From Watersipora subatra (Eukaryota > Bryozoa > Gymnolaemata > Cheilostomatida > Watersiporidae), in contig NC_088715.1 of NCBI RefSeq assembly GCF_963576615.1, positions 25,138,499 through 25,202,498 of the forward strand: DNA of 64,000 nt. Reading direction: 5' to 3'. Under the pieces are notes generated by a model, which was not told where the DNA came from, searched no databases, and saw only the letters and a program-made list of their open reading frames with translations. This document shows, in pieces, positions 11,901-26,900 of the stretch (its first letter is position 1; each line of letters opens with the position of its first letter). The translations under genes and the position numbers were made by a program.

Positions 11901-14900
11901 AATCAACTTATTGTATAATTACAGCAATCATGGTCTATAACAACAGTGAAATTGATCAGAAAAAGGAGTTTTTAATTTTACAGATAGTTAATGCACCTGA
12001 TGATTTCTCACAGGGCATCCGAATGAAAAGAGAAATATATAAAGAGGTCTTCATGGTTGCTTACTGACTCGTGAATGGAAGCGTAAGAGCGACAAGCGGT
12101 TGGTTCAGAAGTAAAGGTATCCAGAGTAAGTTACTTCACATAGAGATATGAGAAGTAACTTACTCTAACTTACAGTATATCTAGGTTAAACTAATTCACC
12201 TTATAATGCATATATTTACCTTATTGTGTATAACTTACCTTATATAAATTTTTCCGATTGTATTTTTTATCTGATTAATTTTTCCCAGTTAGCTGCAATT
12301 TTGAATATCATGTTGGGAATTATGTCAAGTATTTAGCGAATGATTTATGTCGTATGTTGAAAGACTTGGTATTTCCCGGTGATTTTATATAGATGCTATA
12401 CTGTCATAAAAAGCGAATACGTTACTTTTACAAATTCTACTGACCAATGCTCAAAAATAATTGCAACTAGTACCCTGGAAGTCTCAAGTGCCATGAGAGA
12501 TCGTCAGGTGCGCTGATAAAGCACAGAGCAAAAACATCTACACAATTAGTTACTCTGAAATGCCAGAGGGATGAGTGGTGCAAATGTTATAGTAACAGTC
12601 CATCAAACTGAAAGTCAATCTTTTTTCAACCTCTGATTATGAACTTATTATAGCAAATCTTGTACCACTTTTTCAAGAAAGCTCAACAAGCCTGGTGACA
12701 TTTCATACCAAAAATGCACTGACATGAACAATCAACAACCCACTATCATTCCTTCTTCAGTCATAACGACAAGTATTGTGTATGCCTACCTGAAACAGTT
12801 TAACATTTGGAAGTGCGAGACTGTCGAGACGCTGAAGAGCGTAACCGAGAGACTCATTCTTGTTTTCTATTAAATGCACATCAATTGATGGATGCAAGTA
12901 GGCGATTAACAATCCAACATGGCCACCACCAGAGCAGAAATCCACCACGACTCCCTCTGTAATGTTTTGCCTTGTCATTAGGCTTCATGAAAAAGCTTGT
13001 AAATAAAGAAGCTAAATCTAGGATATTTCTATCTATCGCTCACATGACGGTAGGATTTCATAAAAAAAAGTTTCAGAATAGAAACTTTTAACAGCCCGGA
13101 GTGAGCGACGAATAATAAGGCTTCAGGAACCAAAGAAAGCACATATAATAAAACGATAAGATTCTCTTCGGTGATGAAACAACTGCCGCTTATATTCATA
13201 TACTGGAATATTCTTTTTCCATCCTACCATGTCAAGATCAATGAATATTTTTTAAAGCTTGCCTTAACAATATGGATGAATAATGGGTGAGAAACCATGT
13301 GTTGAGTAGTAAATGAATTGAATTTGAGAAAACAACTAATTTTGTTGCCTTCTGAGCAACAAAGCTTAATGTGAATAGTTTACTTGTTAAAGATGAACAA
13401 TTGAAAATACAAATGAAAATAATATCAATATAAACCGAAGACATCAAGCTTTGGTTTGATATAAATTTTTGTCTTTATAGACCTATCTATTCCAAATTTC
13501 ATCAAGCCGTTTGCACATGCGCTCGTTCACGAAAAAGCTGCCAAATTTGTAGAAAACGATCATTATTCTTATATTTAATAGTACTTTTTGATACATAATC
13601 CATCGGTTTTTTGACGTCATCAAGCCGTTTGCACATGTGCTCGTTCACGAAAAAGCCGCTATATTTGTAGAAAACGATCGTTATTCTTATATTTAATACT
13701 TTTGGTGTTGTTTTGATACTATAATAAAAGAATTGCAAACAAAAGCATCGTTTAAAAAAATTCATTGCAGAACCTTCGAGTTTTTAACTATAAAATTGTC
13801 AATAAAGATGGCCGACAAGGATACAATGACATCACGAAAAACCGAAGGATAGCTAGAATGAGATCCTTTCTTGAAACACTTATATTCAGGCAGAAATGTG
13901 GTTATGACGTCTATAGTTGCACTTCGGCATAGAGACTAACAGAATACAGAATAAAGACACGCAGTGCTGCAACTTGGATACAATAGCTGATATCTACTAT
14001 AGCAACTAGTGACATCATTTGCATGTATTTTCCTCCTGAGACCGAGATCAAGTTTTGTCGATTTTACTTTTGAAAAATCCTGGCAGTCACATCACTCAAA
14101 CATCAAACACAAATGTTAGAAAATTACCGATAACTTCCGATAAAATCTACTAAAATTTTGTGCAGGTTTAGATAAAATATAAAAATTAATGAAAATGTGC
14201 ATAATACATAAATGCAGAGTAAAAATGGTAAACAATATCTACCATGGCAATAAAAGGATATGCCAGGCATCGTAGACTTTGTCTATGAAGTTTGAGGTTA
14301 GTTATTTAACAGTTATTTATGCATGCCAGTTATAATAACTATTTAGAAAATAATTATAAATAATAAATCATAAGTTTAGTTTTACTAGGTAAACATTGCA
14401 GAGATTTAAACAGAAAAAGTGACATATAACACACACATAGTATAACATATAGTAACATATATTTTGTGATAAAATTACTATATAAAGTCCATTAAGATTT
14501 ATCTCCCCTGCAAGTACAGAATATTTATGGCGATCAGATACATATACTTTATTTCCTGAATAAGTTAAAGAATTGTGCTCTCTAATTTTTGTCCTTATCA
14601 CTATTTACAATTAAAATGGAGGATATTGTGTCCTTTTAGACAGGTAAGCTAAAACCTTATTATATGACACTCTTAATAATCATCTAATAGCTTTAGTTTG
14701 AGAATATAAAATTACAAAACAATGCTTATTTTATTTATTTCATACAAATTTTATTTGATTTTTGTAGAACACAAAAGTTAGAACATGAGAAATCATGATG
14801 ATTACTATTGCTAATAGAAAATTATTAAACAATCTTTAGTAGGTTTTAGAAAATTATATTTCAAGCATCTTATTCTTTATTGTCTATAATGTTTGAAGTT

Positions 14901-17900
14901 AGTTATTTATTATATGTATGCCAGTCATAATAACTATTTAGAAAATAATTATAAATAATAAACCATAAGTTTAGTTTTACTTGGTGATTGCAGAGACTTA
15001 AACAGAAAAAGTGGCATATAACACATATTTTGTCATAACAGTACTGCATCAAATCCATTATTTCCCTCCACTCCAGAGAACACGTATTAAAATCACTAAT
15101 TCATTTAATGAACCAGTTAAAAAATGTCTTCTCCATTCTGTGCCCTTTTTACATCTGAAAGTTCATTTTAGTAGCGTGCTAGGTGAACACCCGGTGTGGC
15201 ATTTGTAATAAAAATCAGCTTATAAACATTGGCAGCTAACGGAGTTGCCATTGGCTAATTTGAGTAAGCTAGTATCTGTATCGCATAACTTACTAATAAG
15301 AGCCGTGAGAGCAAGCTTGAATGGCGTTGTGTGTAACACTGCGCTGTTATGCAAATTTTGACCCCAATAATGACTTTCTGCCAACCAAATCTATGTATCC
15401 CATGTAACTTAATAGGTAGCTTGTTGCCTAGTGTACAGCAACTCCGAGATCAATTCCTCTGCGATGTGAGTTTTTCATTGCTAAAATCTAATCACTATAA
15501 CTGGACAGAGGGTTACAAACTTTAAGATATATATATATATATATACATGTATATATATCACTGTCACAAATTGTCTGCAATTTACTTTACAAAAGAGTGT
15601 ACAGGGGTTTCCTCTGCTTTCATACCATTATACCGTGGTACTAGCTGGAGTTATACCACTATGTTAAGCACTACAGCTAGAAGGACAGACCTGTAGATGG
15701 AATCGACTAACTAAAATTGCGAGCACTGAAGCACAGTTAATGGGAATTGCGACCTACATGTACATATTGCGTAAACTATTCAAATGTCAATAGCAAACAC
15801 TATTTTATCGAACCAGGCTGTTGAATATGATCAAAGACATATGCATAATAAAACCTATGGTAGTAGCATGATTGCAGCAAATTATCTTAATACATTGTCA
15901 TGAGATCTAATGAAATACACCTTTTAAAGGCTAGGATAATTTTAGAACACAGCTTCTAATGAACAGCTCAATGTAACAGGCTAGGATAAATTTAGAAAAA
16001 GAACACAACTTCTAATAAACAGATCAATGTAATATTATTCACCTGTCATGTGTGATAAGCAACTCTTGACATGGGTGTACAGGTTTTCCAACTGCTGTCG
16101 CTTTTTTATTGCTCGTTTTTCTGGCAGCTTGCCACCTACAGAAAAAAATTGTCTTACTGATTTATCTACAAATTCACTGAAAATCTGCTGAGAACACCAT
16201 GCGTGCAATACTTCCTGTTCGGAATGGGACTTTTTGGCGTGACTGCTTCTGACAAAGAAAGTTTTGGCGTAGACATTCGGACGCAGATTACGATTTCAGT
16301 ATTTATTGATCTTCAATTGTAAGTTATTACAGCTCGAAAAATTTTCAGCAACGTGAAAAAGAAAAACGGTGCGTAAAACATTTGTCTTGTCAGATGTAGT
16401 TTACGTGATCCCTTAATCAAATTTGTCGATGTGAACCCACACATTCATGTAATTAGCGAAATAGTGTTTGAAGTGAACAAGTGCTTAACACCGGAATGCC
16501 ACAGATCATCAGCTGCATCAATTGAAGCTGCTCCTGGTGAATGTGCAATGGATAAGCTAGACGCCACCAAAACTGGAGGTTCTGAGATCAAAACCTTTGC
16601 GAAATAGACTTTTCATTGCTAGACATTAATCGCTATAGCTGAGCAGACGGAGACTGAGATATATATAGACTTTTTAATGGTTGTAATTTAATTGAACACC
16701 AACGTCCGAACGCATTGAACTTCCTATTAACCCTTTCGAAGGCATGTTTTTTTGGGCTATTTGAAACCACGTGGACAAATTAATTTTTCACAAATTGATT
16801 TAAAAAAAATCCTTGATACACTCTTATTTATGATATTGTATACTCGTATTATGTTTTTATTATACAGGTAAATACAAATAAACATTTATAAGTCAAATTC
16901 TTATATAAGTGTTTCTCTATCTATAGTAATTTTGGAAGCATTTGCCCTTTCAGAAGCCTACACGACAATCTTGACATCATGTGCTTATTATTGTTCCTCT
17001 ATAGCTTTGCCTTTGCCTATAACCTTTGGAGGACGCCATGACAGTAAAAAAAAGTTGTTGCACTCTGGGAAAATATTCAGAAAGCAGTAACAGAAACAAG
17101 CTACAAACAAAATTCTCCATTTTATTCAAATGTGTTTTTATTTCGGATTTTTCGTTCATTTAGTATTGCAAAAACGATCGTGTTTTTCTCAAAACGGCTA
17201 ATTTCTTTGGTTGCTAACAGAGACCAATATATTGTAGTTTACTATTAGCCAAAAAATTAAATAAAAAAGGCATTAAGCTAACCAGAAATCAATTTATAAA
17301 AAACGTTTAGTGGCGACATAATTGTCGCTCTGCCCATTGGCGTCAGTATCGCGAAACGACAATAATGTCTCTATGCCTGCAAAAGGGTTAAAAATCACAG
17401 CTGCTGGTAGTAAATTTATAAATTAGTGAAATTATTTGTTCTCTCCTCCATTTTACTTACAACTTGCAGTATATCAAATACCTGTAGAGTAGTAAAAACA
17501 AGATTTTATTTCCTTTGTTTTCAATGGAAAACTTTAATTAATTAACATCCATTTTAATTAAAAACCATGTCGCTTGAAACAGACTCTGGCTGTAAACAGA
17601 TATATAGGGATAGCTGCAGTGACACAAACACTCCTTCAACTTGAAATACCCAAAAGCAATCTACATGGTAACAATTGAGAACAACTAAACCAAACCATCA
17701 ACAAATACCTAGCCCAGGGTCCAGCTCAGCAGGCAAATTACTCCAATCCAACACTTCTACCTCTGTCACTATTGGTCGCTGTTGTAGCACGGTCTCCAGC
17801 CTTGACAATATCTCTATATCAGTTGATGTGGACGGACTAATGACTTGAGCACAGGCTACGTGCTCAAGAGAGAGGCTAGAGAGTTCATTAGGTAAGCACT

Positions 17901-20900
17901 CAGCCTCTACAAAAGTTGAGATATAGGTATAATATAAACATACCTCCCATGGTAAGAAAATTCAAGGCAGAGTTAAAATTCTAAGGTTGTATATGTATTC
18001 CGTTTTAACTGGCTCTTAAAAAGAATTGAAACTTTTAATTTCTGAGTAAAAACTCGAAATGAGGACATTTAAAAAGTGATTCTTTGAACAGTGGGACAGC
18101 CATTGGGATTAAAGAAGATAAATTTCAATTTTCCACGCATAAAGGAAGTGCTCACAAATGTTGGCTATATAGGTATAAATACAGTGCACACCTCGGGTTA
18201 TGACGCCCCTGTTTTACTGTTTTTTACGATGTGGAACACGATAGTTTTTCATCACCTGTATATATATATATATATATATATATACAGGTGATGAAAATCT
18301 ATATATATATAGAGTATATATATAGTTATATATATATTTATATATAGTATATATATAGTTATATATATAGTATATATATATAGTTATATATATATTTATA
18401 TATAGTATATATATATAGTATATATATTATATATATAACTGTATATATATGTATATATATATGCATATATATACATATATATATATATATATATCACAAC
18501 ACTGGTGGGAAGCTCCTGGTAAAGTCAATGAAAATGACCGCGCTAAGATCCTCTGGGACTTCTACATCCAAACTGACAAGCATGTCCTAGCAAACCAACC
18601 AGATATAGTGGTGGTAGACAAGGAAAACAAGAGGGCTACTATAATAGATATAGCAGTACCCAATGACTACAATATAGCCAGCAAAGAAAAAGAAAAGGTA
18701 GAAAAATATCTCCCTCTTGGAGAAGAGATTGAAAAATGCTGGAATGTAAGAACAACTGTAATCCCAGTAGTCATTGGGGCACTGGGCGCAATAACACCGG
18801 CGCATAAAATGTGGCTTGCCCAAATACCAACAACAATCAACTCAGGTGAGTTGCAGAAAAGTGCGCTATTGGGAACAGCTAAGATCTTAAGGCGAGTGCT
18901 CAAACTCCCAGGTCTCTAGTAGGAGACCCGAGTTAGAGCAGAATTTACCACCCATACGGGGTATCCGGGGTGAGGAAACAATTTTATATATATATATATA
19001 CATGTATATATATACAATTTCATTGCAAATAGGGATGTTTTCCAAATTATGCCATACAAAAACATATAAAATATGAACTTTGAAATTATTAGATAGACAA
19101 TTATTTTACAATATCGTTTAGAATTGGTACCATAAAATGTCCATCCAACTTATTAGGTTTTTCATCCAATTTTCAATGGTGTTCAAAACAATTCCTCAGT
19201 AACTAGTATAATGAGGGTTTTAACTGCTTCTGTAAATACTAGCTAATCAATAGCCTATTAAGGAAGTCCAATGAGGGTAGATCAGTTACATTTTACTAGC
19301 GACTAGCCTCATACAAGTCATTGTGGTACTGAGAGTATACATGGCTAGTTGTGTGACATAATAATGTTAATGTTAATTATGCTAAGTGACATCTATCCTG
19401 CATATTTTGTCATAATTTGGATTAAATCTATCCTCTGACTGATATATCCAATATTGTCGTATTTTAAGAGATTATCTTTCTGCTTGGTTACATTAAACAA
19501 ACTCAAGAAGCACTTTTCAGGAGTTATGCGCTCATTATACAAATTAGGTAGATTGGAAGGTAAGAAAATATTTGTATAATTTTTTGGTAAAACTGTTATA
19601 TGAACAACAAACAGTAATATAAAACTATAGTTAAATTTCACTAAATTCATTAAATTTCACTCATTATACCAATTAGCTGGATTGAAAAGTAAGAAAATAT
19701 TTGTACATTGTTTGGTAAAATTGTTATATGAAACACAGAATAATATAAAATCAGAGTTAAATTTCATGTTTCATAAAATTTAATGCGAATAAATTTATCA
19801 TTCTAGCTGATAAAATATATTGTGACTAGAAGGGCAATACAGCACACCTTCAACATGAAATACAGTTTTACTTTGTTAAAGTGAATAGCATCATTTTACT
19901 AATTATCGTTACTTCATCATAGAGAGTGAAATGATAACCTCTGCTATTTCCAAATAATAAGTATACTGATCCGGTCATGAGAAAACAACTCATACAAGAA
20001 TAACTCAATGCATACCAACCAGTGCAGTCAGCAAGACCAACATCAGAGCCTGTGAGATCATAGAGAGCCTCAGTTTGAGGAACGCCTGAAAAGTGTCTCA
20101 TCGATTCGTACCAGTTACTGAGGCTGGGAAATTGACTGAGAAAGTCACCTCTCAAAGACTTCTATAAAATATGATGAATGAACATAACATTGTACAATAC
20201 TGATAAAAATTTACTCACATGACAGATAAACAAAATGCCATTCTGCAAGTTTTTCACAAAATAACTCCTAAATAATTTTAACAGTCTAAATCCTTAGATC
20301 GATGCTTTATGGCTACAAAATACGACAGCGACAACAGAACGCATCAACAAAAAATAATATCTTTTAAATTTCTTTAAAGGTTGACTTGCAACAAAATTCA
20401 CATTACAGTTATTTGGTATCAAAAGATTCGCCATGTCTTACTCTGTTGTGTTGTAGGTACAAAATATGTGGAATTGTGATTACAAGCTCTTAAAAGCTCA
20501 AAAACGAAAAGCCCTGTAGATTGGAATCTCTTGATTTCGATGACGTATCCACGGAGTTTGGTTATTGTCTTGTCACGTGATGTTCATTTTTCGACCATCC
20601 TAATGGACCAAAAGGCTCATCATGTTTGTCAGAGGATGATATGCAATCGTTCAAGCTAAGTTAAAAAAATTAAACATATTTTTATGCTAGGTTTTGAGAT
20701 ATCACTGCTCAAAGTTGCAGCATTACAATGCCGATAAAATAGACACATAAGAACAATAGACATGGTTTCTATTGCAAGCGTGAAGTACTATATTTGTGAA
20801 AATATTTCGACGAATAAGGATGCATGAAAGTGTAAACATAAACTATCTCGCACACATACGTCACATCTTAGCCGTTTTGGAAAACGAATCCCAACTAGGG

Positions 20901-23900
20901 CGGTCTCGTGTGGCTGCGATTTTCTGTTCGTTTTGAGCTTTTAAGAGCTTTTAATCACATTCCCACATATTTGGCACCTACAACACAACAGAGTAAGACA
21001 TGGCGAATCTTTTGATACCAAATAACTGTAATGTGAATTTTTTTGCAAGTCAACCTTTAAATATTTTAAACTTTTAAATAAGAAAATGCTAACCTAAATG
21101 CTAAGGACCACGAGATGTTGGAGGGTGCCAGAAGAGGTTTTGTATTGTTGTATTGGTTTAATTTCAGCAACATGTTCTTAAAAATGTAAGCAGAATAATT
21201 TATTTATATTGAGAAAACTGAAAAACTGTCAAAACACAAAATACATGAATTGCTAAAAATACAAGTTGTCCCGCCATGTATGTGATACATGACAACTCCA
21301 AATGATACAATAAACTAAAACCAAGAACTAAATAAGAACTAGCAAAAGACCCTGAATAAAGTGTGTCCTATGTCATACCCACGAGCAAAGAGGACAAAGT
21401 ACAAAGGGCCTTTTGTAGCTAGAAATATTGTAGTATTATTGCGTTTGGCTAAAGGTAGAATTGTAGAGTTGCGGTTTTATTCGTAGTTTATTGCGTTAAC
21501 TTGCGCCCAGAATGATCACCGATGTCAAGGTCAAAAACTACGTAACATTACATAAGCAAGGAAAGACAACACTTAGAGTACAGCCAGCCTAGTTCCACTA
21601 CATCTCCCCTTCTGGGATTAGAAACAAGCACCAAATGCAACTTAAAGTGTGTACAGCAAAAGATAGGGTATACAACAAAAATGATTATCAGTAGGATTTA
21701 TCTCAGTACAAAAAAGTACATCATAGGATATATATGTCATAATTATCCGAGGGATGTTTGGTAGTTTTTTACAAGATATGGCGGTGGCTTGCGATCACGT
21801 CGCGGTCTACTGTTGATGTTCGGAGACTGAATGTCTTGCCCCTTTTCCGGTATATCCACTGGTCTACACTGTAGCTTAGCTGGTGTGATCGCCTGAGTAT
21901 CTGAGGGGACTGTCATTGGAACGAGGGCTGATCTATTTCGGCGTACTGTGTTGTCTGCTTCATTAGTTATAGTGTAGGAACGAGGACCTACTTGTCGTAA
22001 GACTACTCCTGTGGCTTTCTGATCACGGATGTATACCTGTTGACCTGGTTTCATCTCTGGAAGGTCTTTAGCACGATGACGTTTATTGTAATGCTCCGCT
22101 GCATACTTTCGTCTGTCCTTCTCCCGGCTGCAAATCTCTTGTTGATTGGCAAGAGCAGGCATAAGGTGATCCGGAAGGACCGGTATACGTGTTTTGAGGC
22201 GTCGGCTCATCAGAAGCTGTGAGGGAGAGGATCCATTTTCCAGAGGGGTTGATCGATAATTCAACAGAGCTGTGGAGAGGTCCCCTGTCTTAACCATTAG
22301 GCGTTTCATGGTGCCCACTGCGCGTTCAGCCTCACCGTTAGCTCGTGGATAGCGGGGTGATGAGGTAATGAGTGTAAAATTGTTGTCTCTTGCATATCGC
22401 TCAAAGCTTTGTGATGCAAACTGAGGACCATTGTCTGATACGATATAGTCTGGGAACCCATGTGTTGCAAAGACTTTGTCTAGGATGGCTACTGTGTTAG
22501 CAGAAGTCTGGTTCTTCGTGGTTTCATGAACCTCAATCCAACGACTATAGTAGTCTACAATCAGAAGGTAGACCTTCCCGTCTAATTCAAACAGATCCAT
22601 CCCGAGTCTCTCCCATGGGCGATCAGGGAAGGAACTGGGTGCCAGTGTCTCTCTTGGGGTAGGCAGAACTTGTTAGCAGATGTTGCATTGACGAACTACC
22701 GCTTCTATGTCACCACTCATACCTGGCCACCATATATCTCTCCTTGCTCTCGCTCTACATCTCGCTATGCCCTGATGGCCCTCGTGTACGAGATTGAGCA
22801 TCTCCAGCTGAAGACCGCCAGGTATTACAAGTCTCCCATCATAGAGCAACACTTCCTTATCTACAGTCAGATGGCCCTGATGATCAAAATAAGGTGTAAG
22901 TGATGGATGTTCACTTTTGTAGGCTGGCCAGCCACGTTGACAGAATTCTATTACCTTCCGCAGGATTGGGTCATCGTTTTGAGCATCCCGTATGCGATTC
23001 ACAGATGAGTGCTTTGGTATGAACACCTTATTGAAGTATTCCACTTCATCAATGAACTGCACTTCGCTAACAGTAGTCGGCGCTCCATTAGTCCTTGATA
23101 GATAGTCTGCTACATGGTGTTTCGACCCTGGGATATAGGTAACTGTGGGAGAATACTTCATCAGACGAAGACGAAATCGAAGAACACGGGCCGGCATATC
23201 CGCAAGATTCCTTGAATTGAGCAGCGTGACTAGAGGCTTGTGGTCTACCTCTACGATGAACATTAGCCCGTGTAAGTACTGGTTGAATCGTTCACAGCCC
23301 CAGGCTACTGCCAGCGCCTCTTTCTCGATGACTGCATATCTTCCTTCAACCTCCGTTAAGGATCTTGAAGCAAAGCTGACTGGTCGTCGTGTACCATCAG
23401 CTTGAATCTGAAACAAGGCCGCTCCTACTCCGCTGTTACACGCATCTGTGGCAAGTACTGTCTCCAGTTTTGGGTCATACGGAGCAAGAACTTTGTCAGA
23501 AGCCAGTATTCCTTTCAGTCTTGCAAATGCTTCCTGCTGAGCCGTGCCCCAGACCCACTCTCGGTTTTCTCGGAGTAACTGACGAATCGGTGCCGTGAGC
23601 TCCGCTAGATTAGGGATGAACTTCATTAGCTGATTCAACATACCGTTTAGGCGTCTGATGTCTGATTGGTTCTGAGGTTCAGGAAACTTTAAAATGGCCT
23701 TGGTCTTCTCTGTGTCAGGGTGTATACCCTCCCCATCTATGATATGTCCAAGAAATTGAACCGATGTCTGCCTAAATAGACACTTTTTCCTATTTAGAGT
23801 CATGCCTGAGTGAGCGATACGATTAAGAACCTTCCTGAACCGGTCATCGTGGATTTCCCTAGTAGTGGCATGGATCAGAATATCATCCATGTGAATTATT

Positions 23901-26900
23901 ACGCCCTCGATATCACCTAGTAGTTCATTCATATATCGCTGAAAAACCTCTGGTGCGGCAAATCGAATCGTTCACAAATCGAAGCAAAATTTCTACCAAG
24001 AGACGCTTCGTAACGTGAAAATTTCATATTTAGAGTCAGCCTTAAGTGAAGGTTCCACTTTATGCAGAGGTTTGATTATATACAAATAGCGAGAAAAATT
24101 CTGTGCTTAAAGCCAACCCAACTACACCCTTTCCGAGCTTTAAAGGATGTAGAATTCTAATGTATGATGATTGGAATTCTAAAGATACAGTTCAGTAGCT
24201 CTTTGAAAGTGTACTGTAATGGGCACAACCTACCAGTGAGCGGGAGATCATGACGTAACACAGAATATCAATGAGGTTAGGCAGATGACTTGTTAGAAAC
24301 GTATCTTTCTCCTTCTTACTGTTTAGATCACGATAAATTCTTGTCAAACCATTCTGACCAGCTGTCTAAAAAGGAGCACATCTTTTGTCGGTTTATGATA
24401 AGACGAGGCTCTCGACAATTCATCAAAAATAGTTTATGCACGGAACTCTCAACTTTAAAGGATCACTCACATCAAATTTAAAAGGATTTTATCAGAAAGT
24501 ATAGAAAAATTTTTATCATTGATTTTTATTGTTTTAAGTATTTTTTGTGTGTTATTTTGTCATTCTTCTAAGTGTTTTAACTGCGAACAAGTTGTATCGA
24601 TCTTAATATTGAAATATCTTGCAGTCGGAACATCTTAAACAACAAATGAAATCTCGGGTGATGAAAAATACTGATACTTTCTGATAAATTCTTTTGAAAT
24701 ATGACGTTAGTGACCCTTAAAGTTGATTTTGAAATCTATATCAAATATCTATATATATCTATTCTACATATACATGTATGTAATTTGTATAACGTAATGT
24801 TTATAATGTGTCACCGTGTATTTGTATTGACATGTCTTTTTGTACACATGTTGACACATTGGTTGTACGCATGGTGTACAACCGACATGTGCCAACATGT
24901 ATCCTTTCTATAAGACATGTTTTTTTTATGATTGGGTGTTACTTTGGGTTTAGGATAGTAATGATTGCAAAGAACGCAGATTTCTTGATAATGAAAGGAA
25001 TGTGTTAGGTCACAAACGTTAATAGCGACTGGCAAGGTAATTATCGATCATCGATTATGATTGGAAGATTAACGAGAGAATTATATTATTATTTCAATGC
25101 CATTATGAGCTGTCACTCATAAATAGCAAAAAAGATGATAATTCGTGATAAACTCGATAGTGAACAGCAACCAATAATGTTAAAATAAATATCATGCACT
25201 ATCGCGACTAAAACCTTTTACAACAACTCTTGTCTGTGTGTCTGAAATATTCATCTGAATTTACACTGAATTTACCTTCAGTGGTGTGTTCGTTTCAACA
25301 GCGATTGCCATCACTTCTATTCCGTCGTTCCACATCAATAAGTAATAAATTCATTTGGGTTATAATAGACAAAATAAAAAATTATATAAATATGACTTTT
25401 ATCTAAAATCTTGAGTGCAAAATTTTAATGAAACTATTTGGCTCACGTAAAAACATTATATGAGCATAGACAGGTGACCAAACAAATAGAAATGTTTAAG
25501 TGAAAGTCTCTCAACTGAGGTTGTAATGAGCGGCCTCAACGCTCAGAACCAAACTGAGAAAATTATTGTTGTTCCTGCTATTTCCATGTGACTCCATTTA
25601 CTGTGTTCCAAACCTAGCTAAACCTAAAACATAGCTTCAGCTAACAAGAAGTTGCCTGAACTAAACGATATTAACTATCAGGAGCTTCAGCCGTACCTAG
25701 CCAAATATGGCGAGACCAAAGCTGTCAGATTGTAAACATTTCGACTTCGGCTACTTTAGCCCACCACTAACACCCTCATCTGTGGTTTAGGCTACAATGT
25801 CTGACTTGGAAACAACAGGTTGGGGTTCAGGAACCAAAAGGGCTGCCGGAATAACAGAAATACTATCCAACCGTAAATTACTTTTTGCAACTGGACATGT
25901 CTCCAGTCATTGAAGTTTCCTTGCAACTGGGTTCCGCCATGTCCAGCCCAGCTCACAGAGACATAGGGTAATTTGTGTAAAACATATAGAGTATGTTCCT
26001 GAAACACACACAGTCTCTACTTGCATTAAACAAAGCAGACGCCATACTCAATCTTTGAAGAATTGCTCACACACCACCGTCCACAGGAGACAAATTTATA
26101 CACCAATGAACCACAAAAACGGATGAGATCATTTATAAAATTTTTCCTACTACCTCCTTAGACTCACCTTGAAGTAGTTCCGCTTGTAGGTTGCGACAGT
26201 CCTATCTGAAGACAGCTTTTTTTCCAAGTATTTTATGGCGTCGAACAAAAGCCAAGAATCCTTATTTCCATCCAATATGGGCAGTAGGTGACTCGTGACA
26301 AACTGCGTCCAAGGAGAGACCTACACGAAAGAACTAACCTGAGTAAGCGATATAGAGTGGCAATGATCACACAGGTCGCTAATTGAGAACAGCGCACCAG
26401 GTCAACCACAAATGTTAAAAATGTGATTGCGCCAAATTTTAGTTGATCTTAACAGAAATTATACATGTTTTGTTATCATTTGAGATGTTGTTTGTTGTTT
26501 TAGGCAAACTTACTGTCAAGATATTTGAAGATTAAAATCAACAAAATATGATCTAGGTAAAAACGCTCAGAAGAAAAAGATGTGCACAGACTTTCCAATA
26601 ATGATGTATATAGTGAGGCAGCCTGTCCCTACCTCCCGGCTTCACCATGATCTATTTTACCCACTACATTGCGGGTGTCTTATGGGACTGCCGATCAATG
26701 AGGTGGGATCCATTTTCCACAATTATTAAGATATTTGTGTCTGTCATATATTTTATTAGTTGAAATATTAACTGCAATGAAAGAAAATTTTTTCTTCTGG
26801 TTACTCAAAATATACAATTTTCTCTCAAGAATGTATAATGTACGTACAACTTTTATATTAGCATTGGTAAACATTAATAAAAGCCAAGACAGCATTTGGT

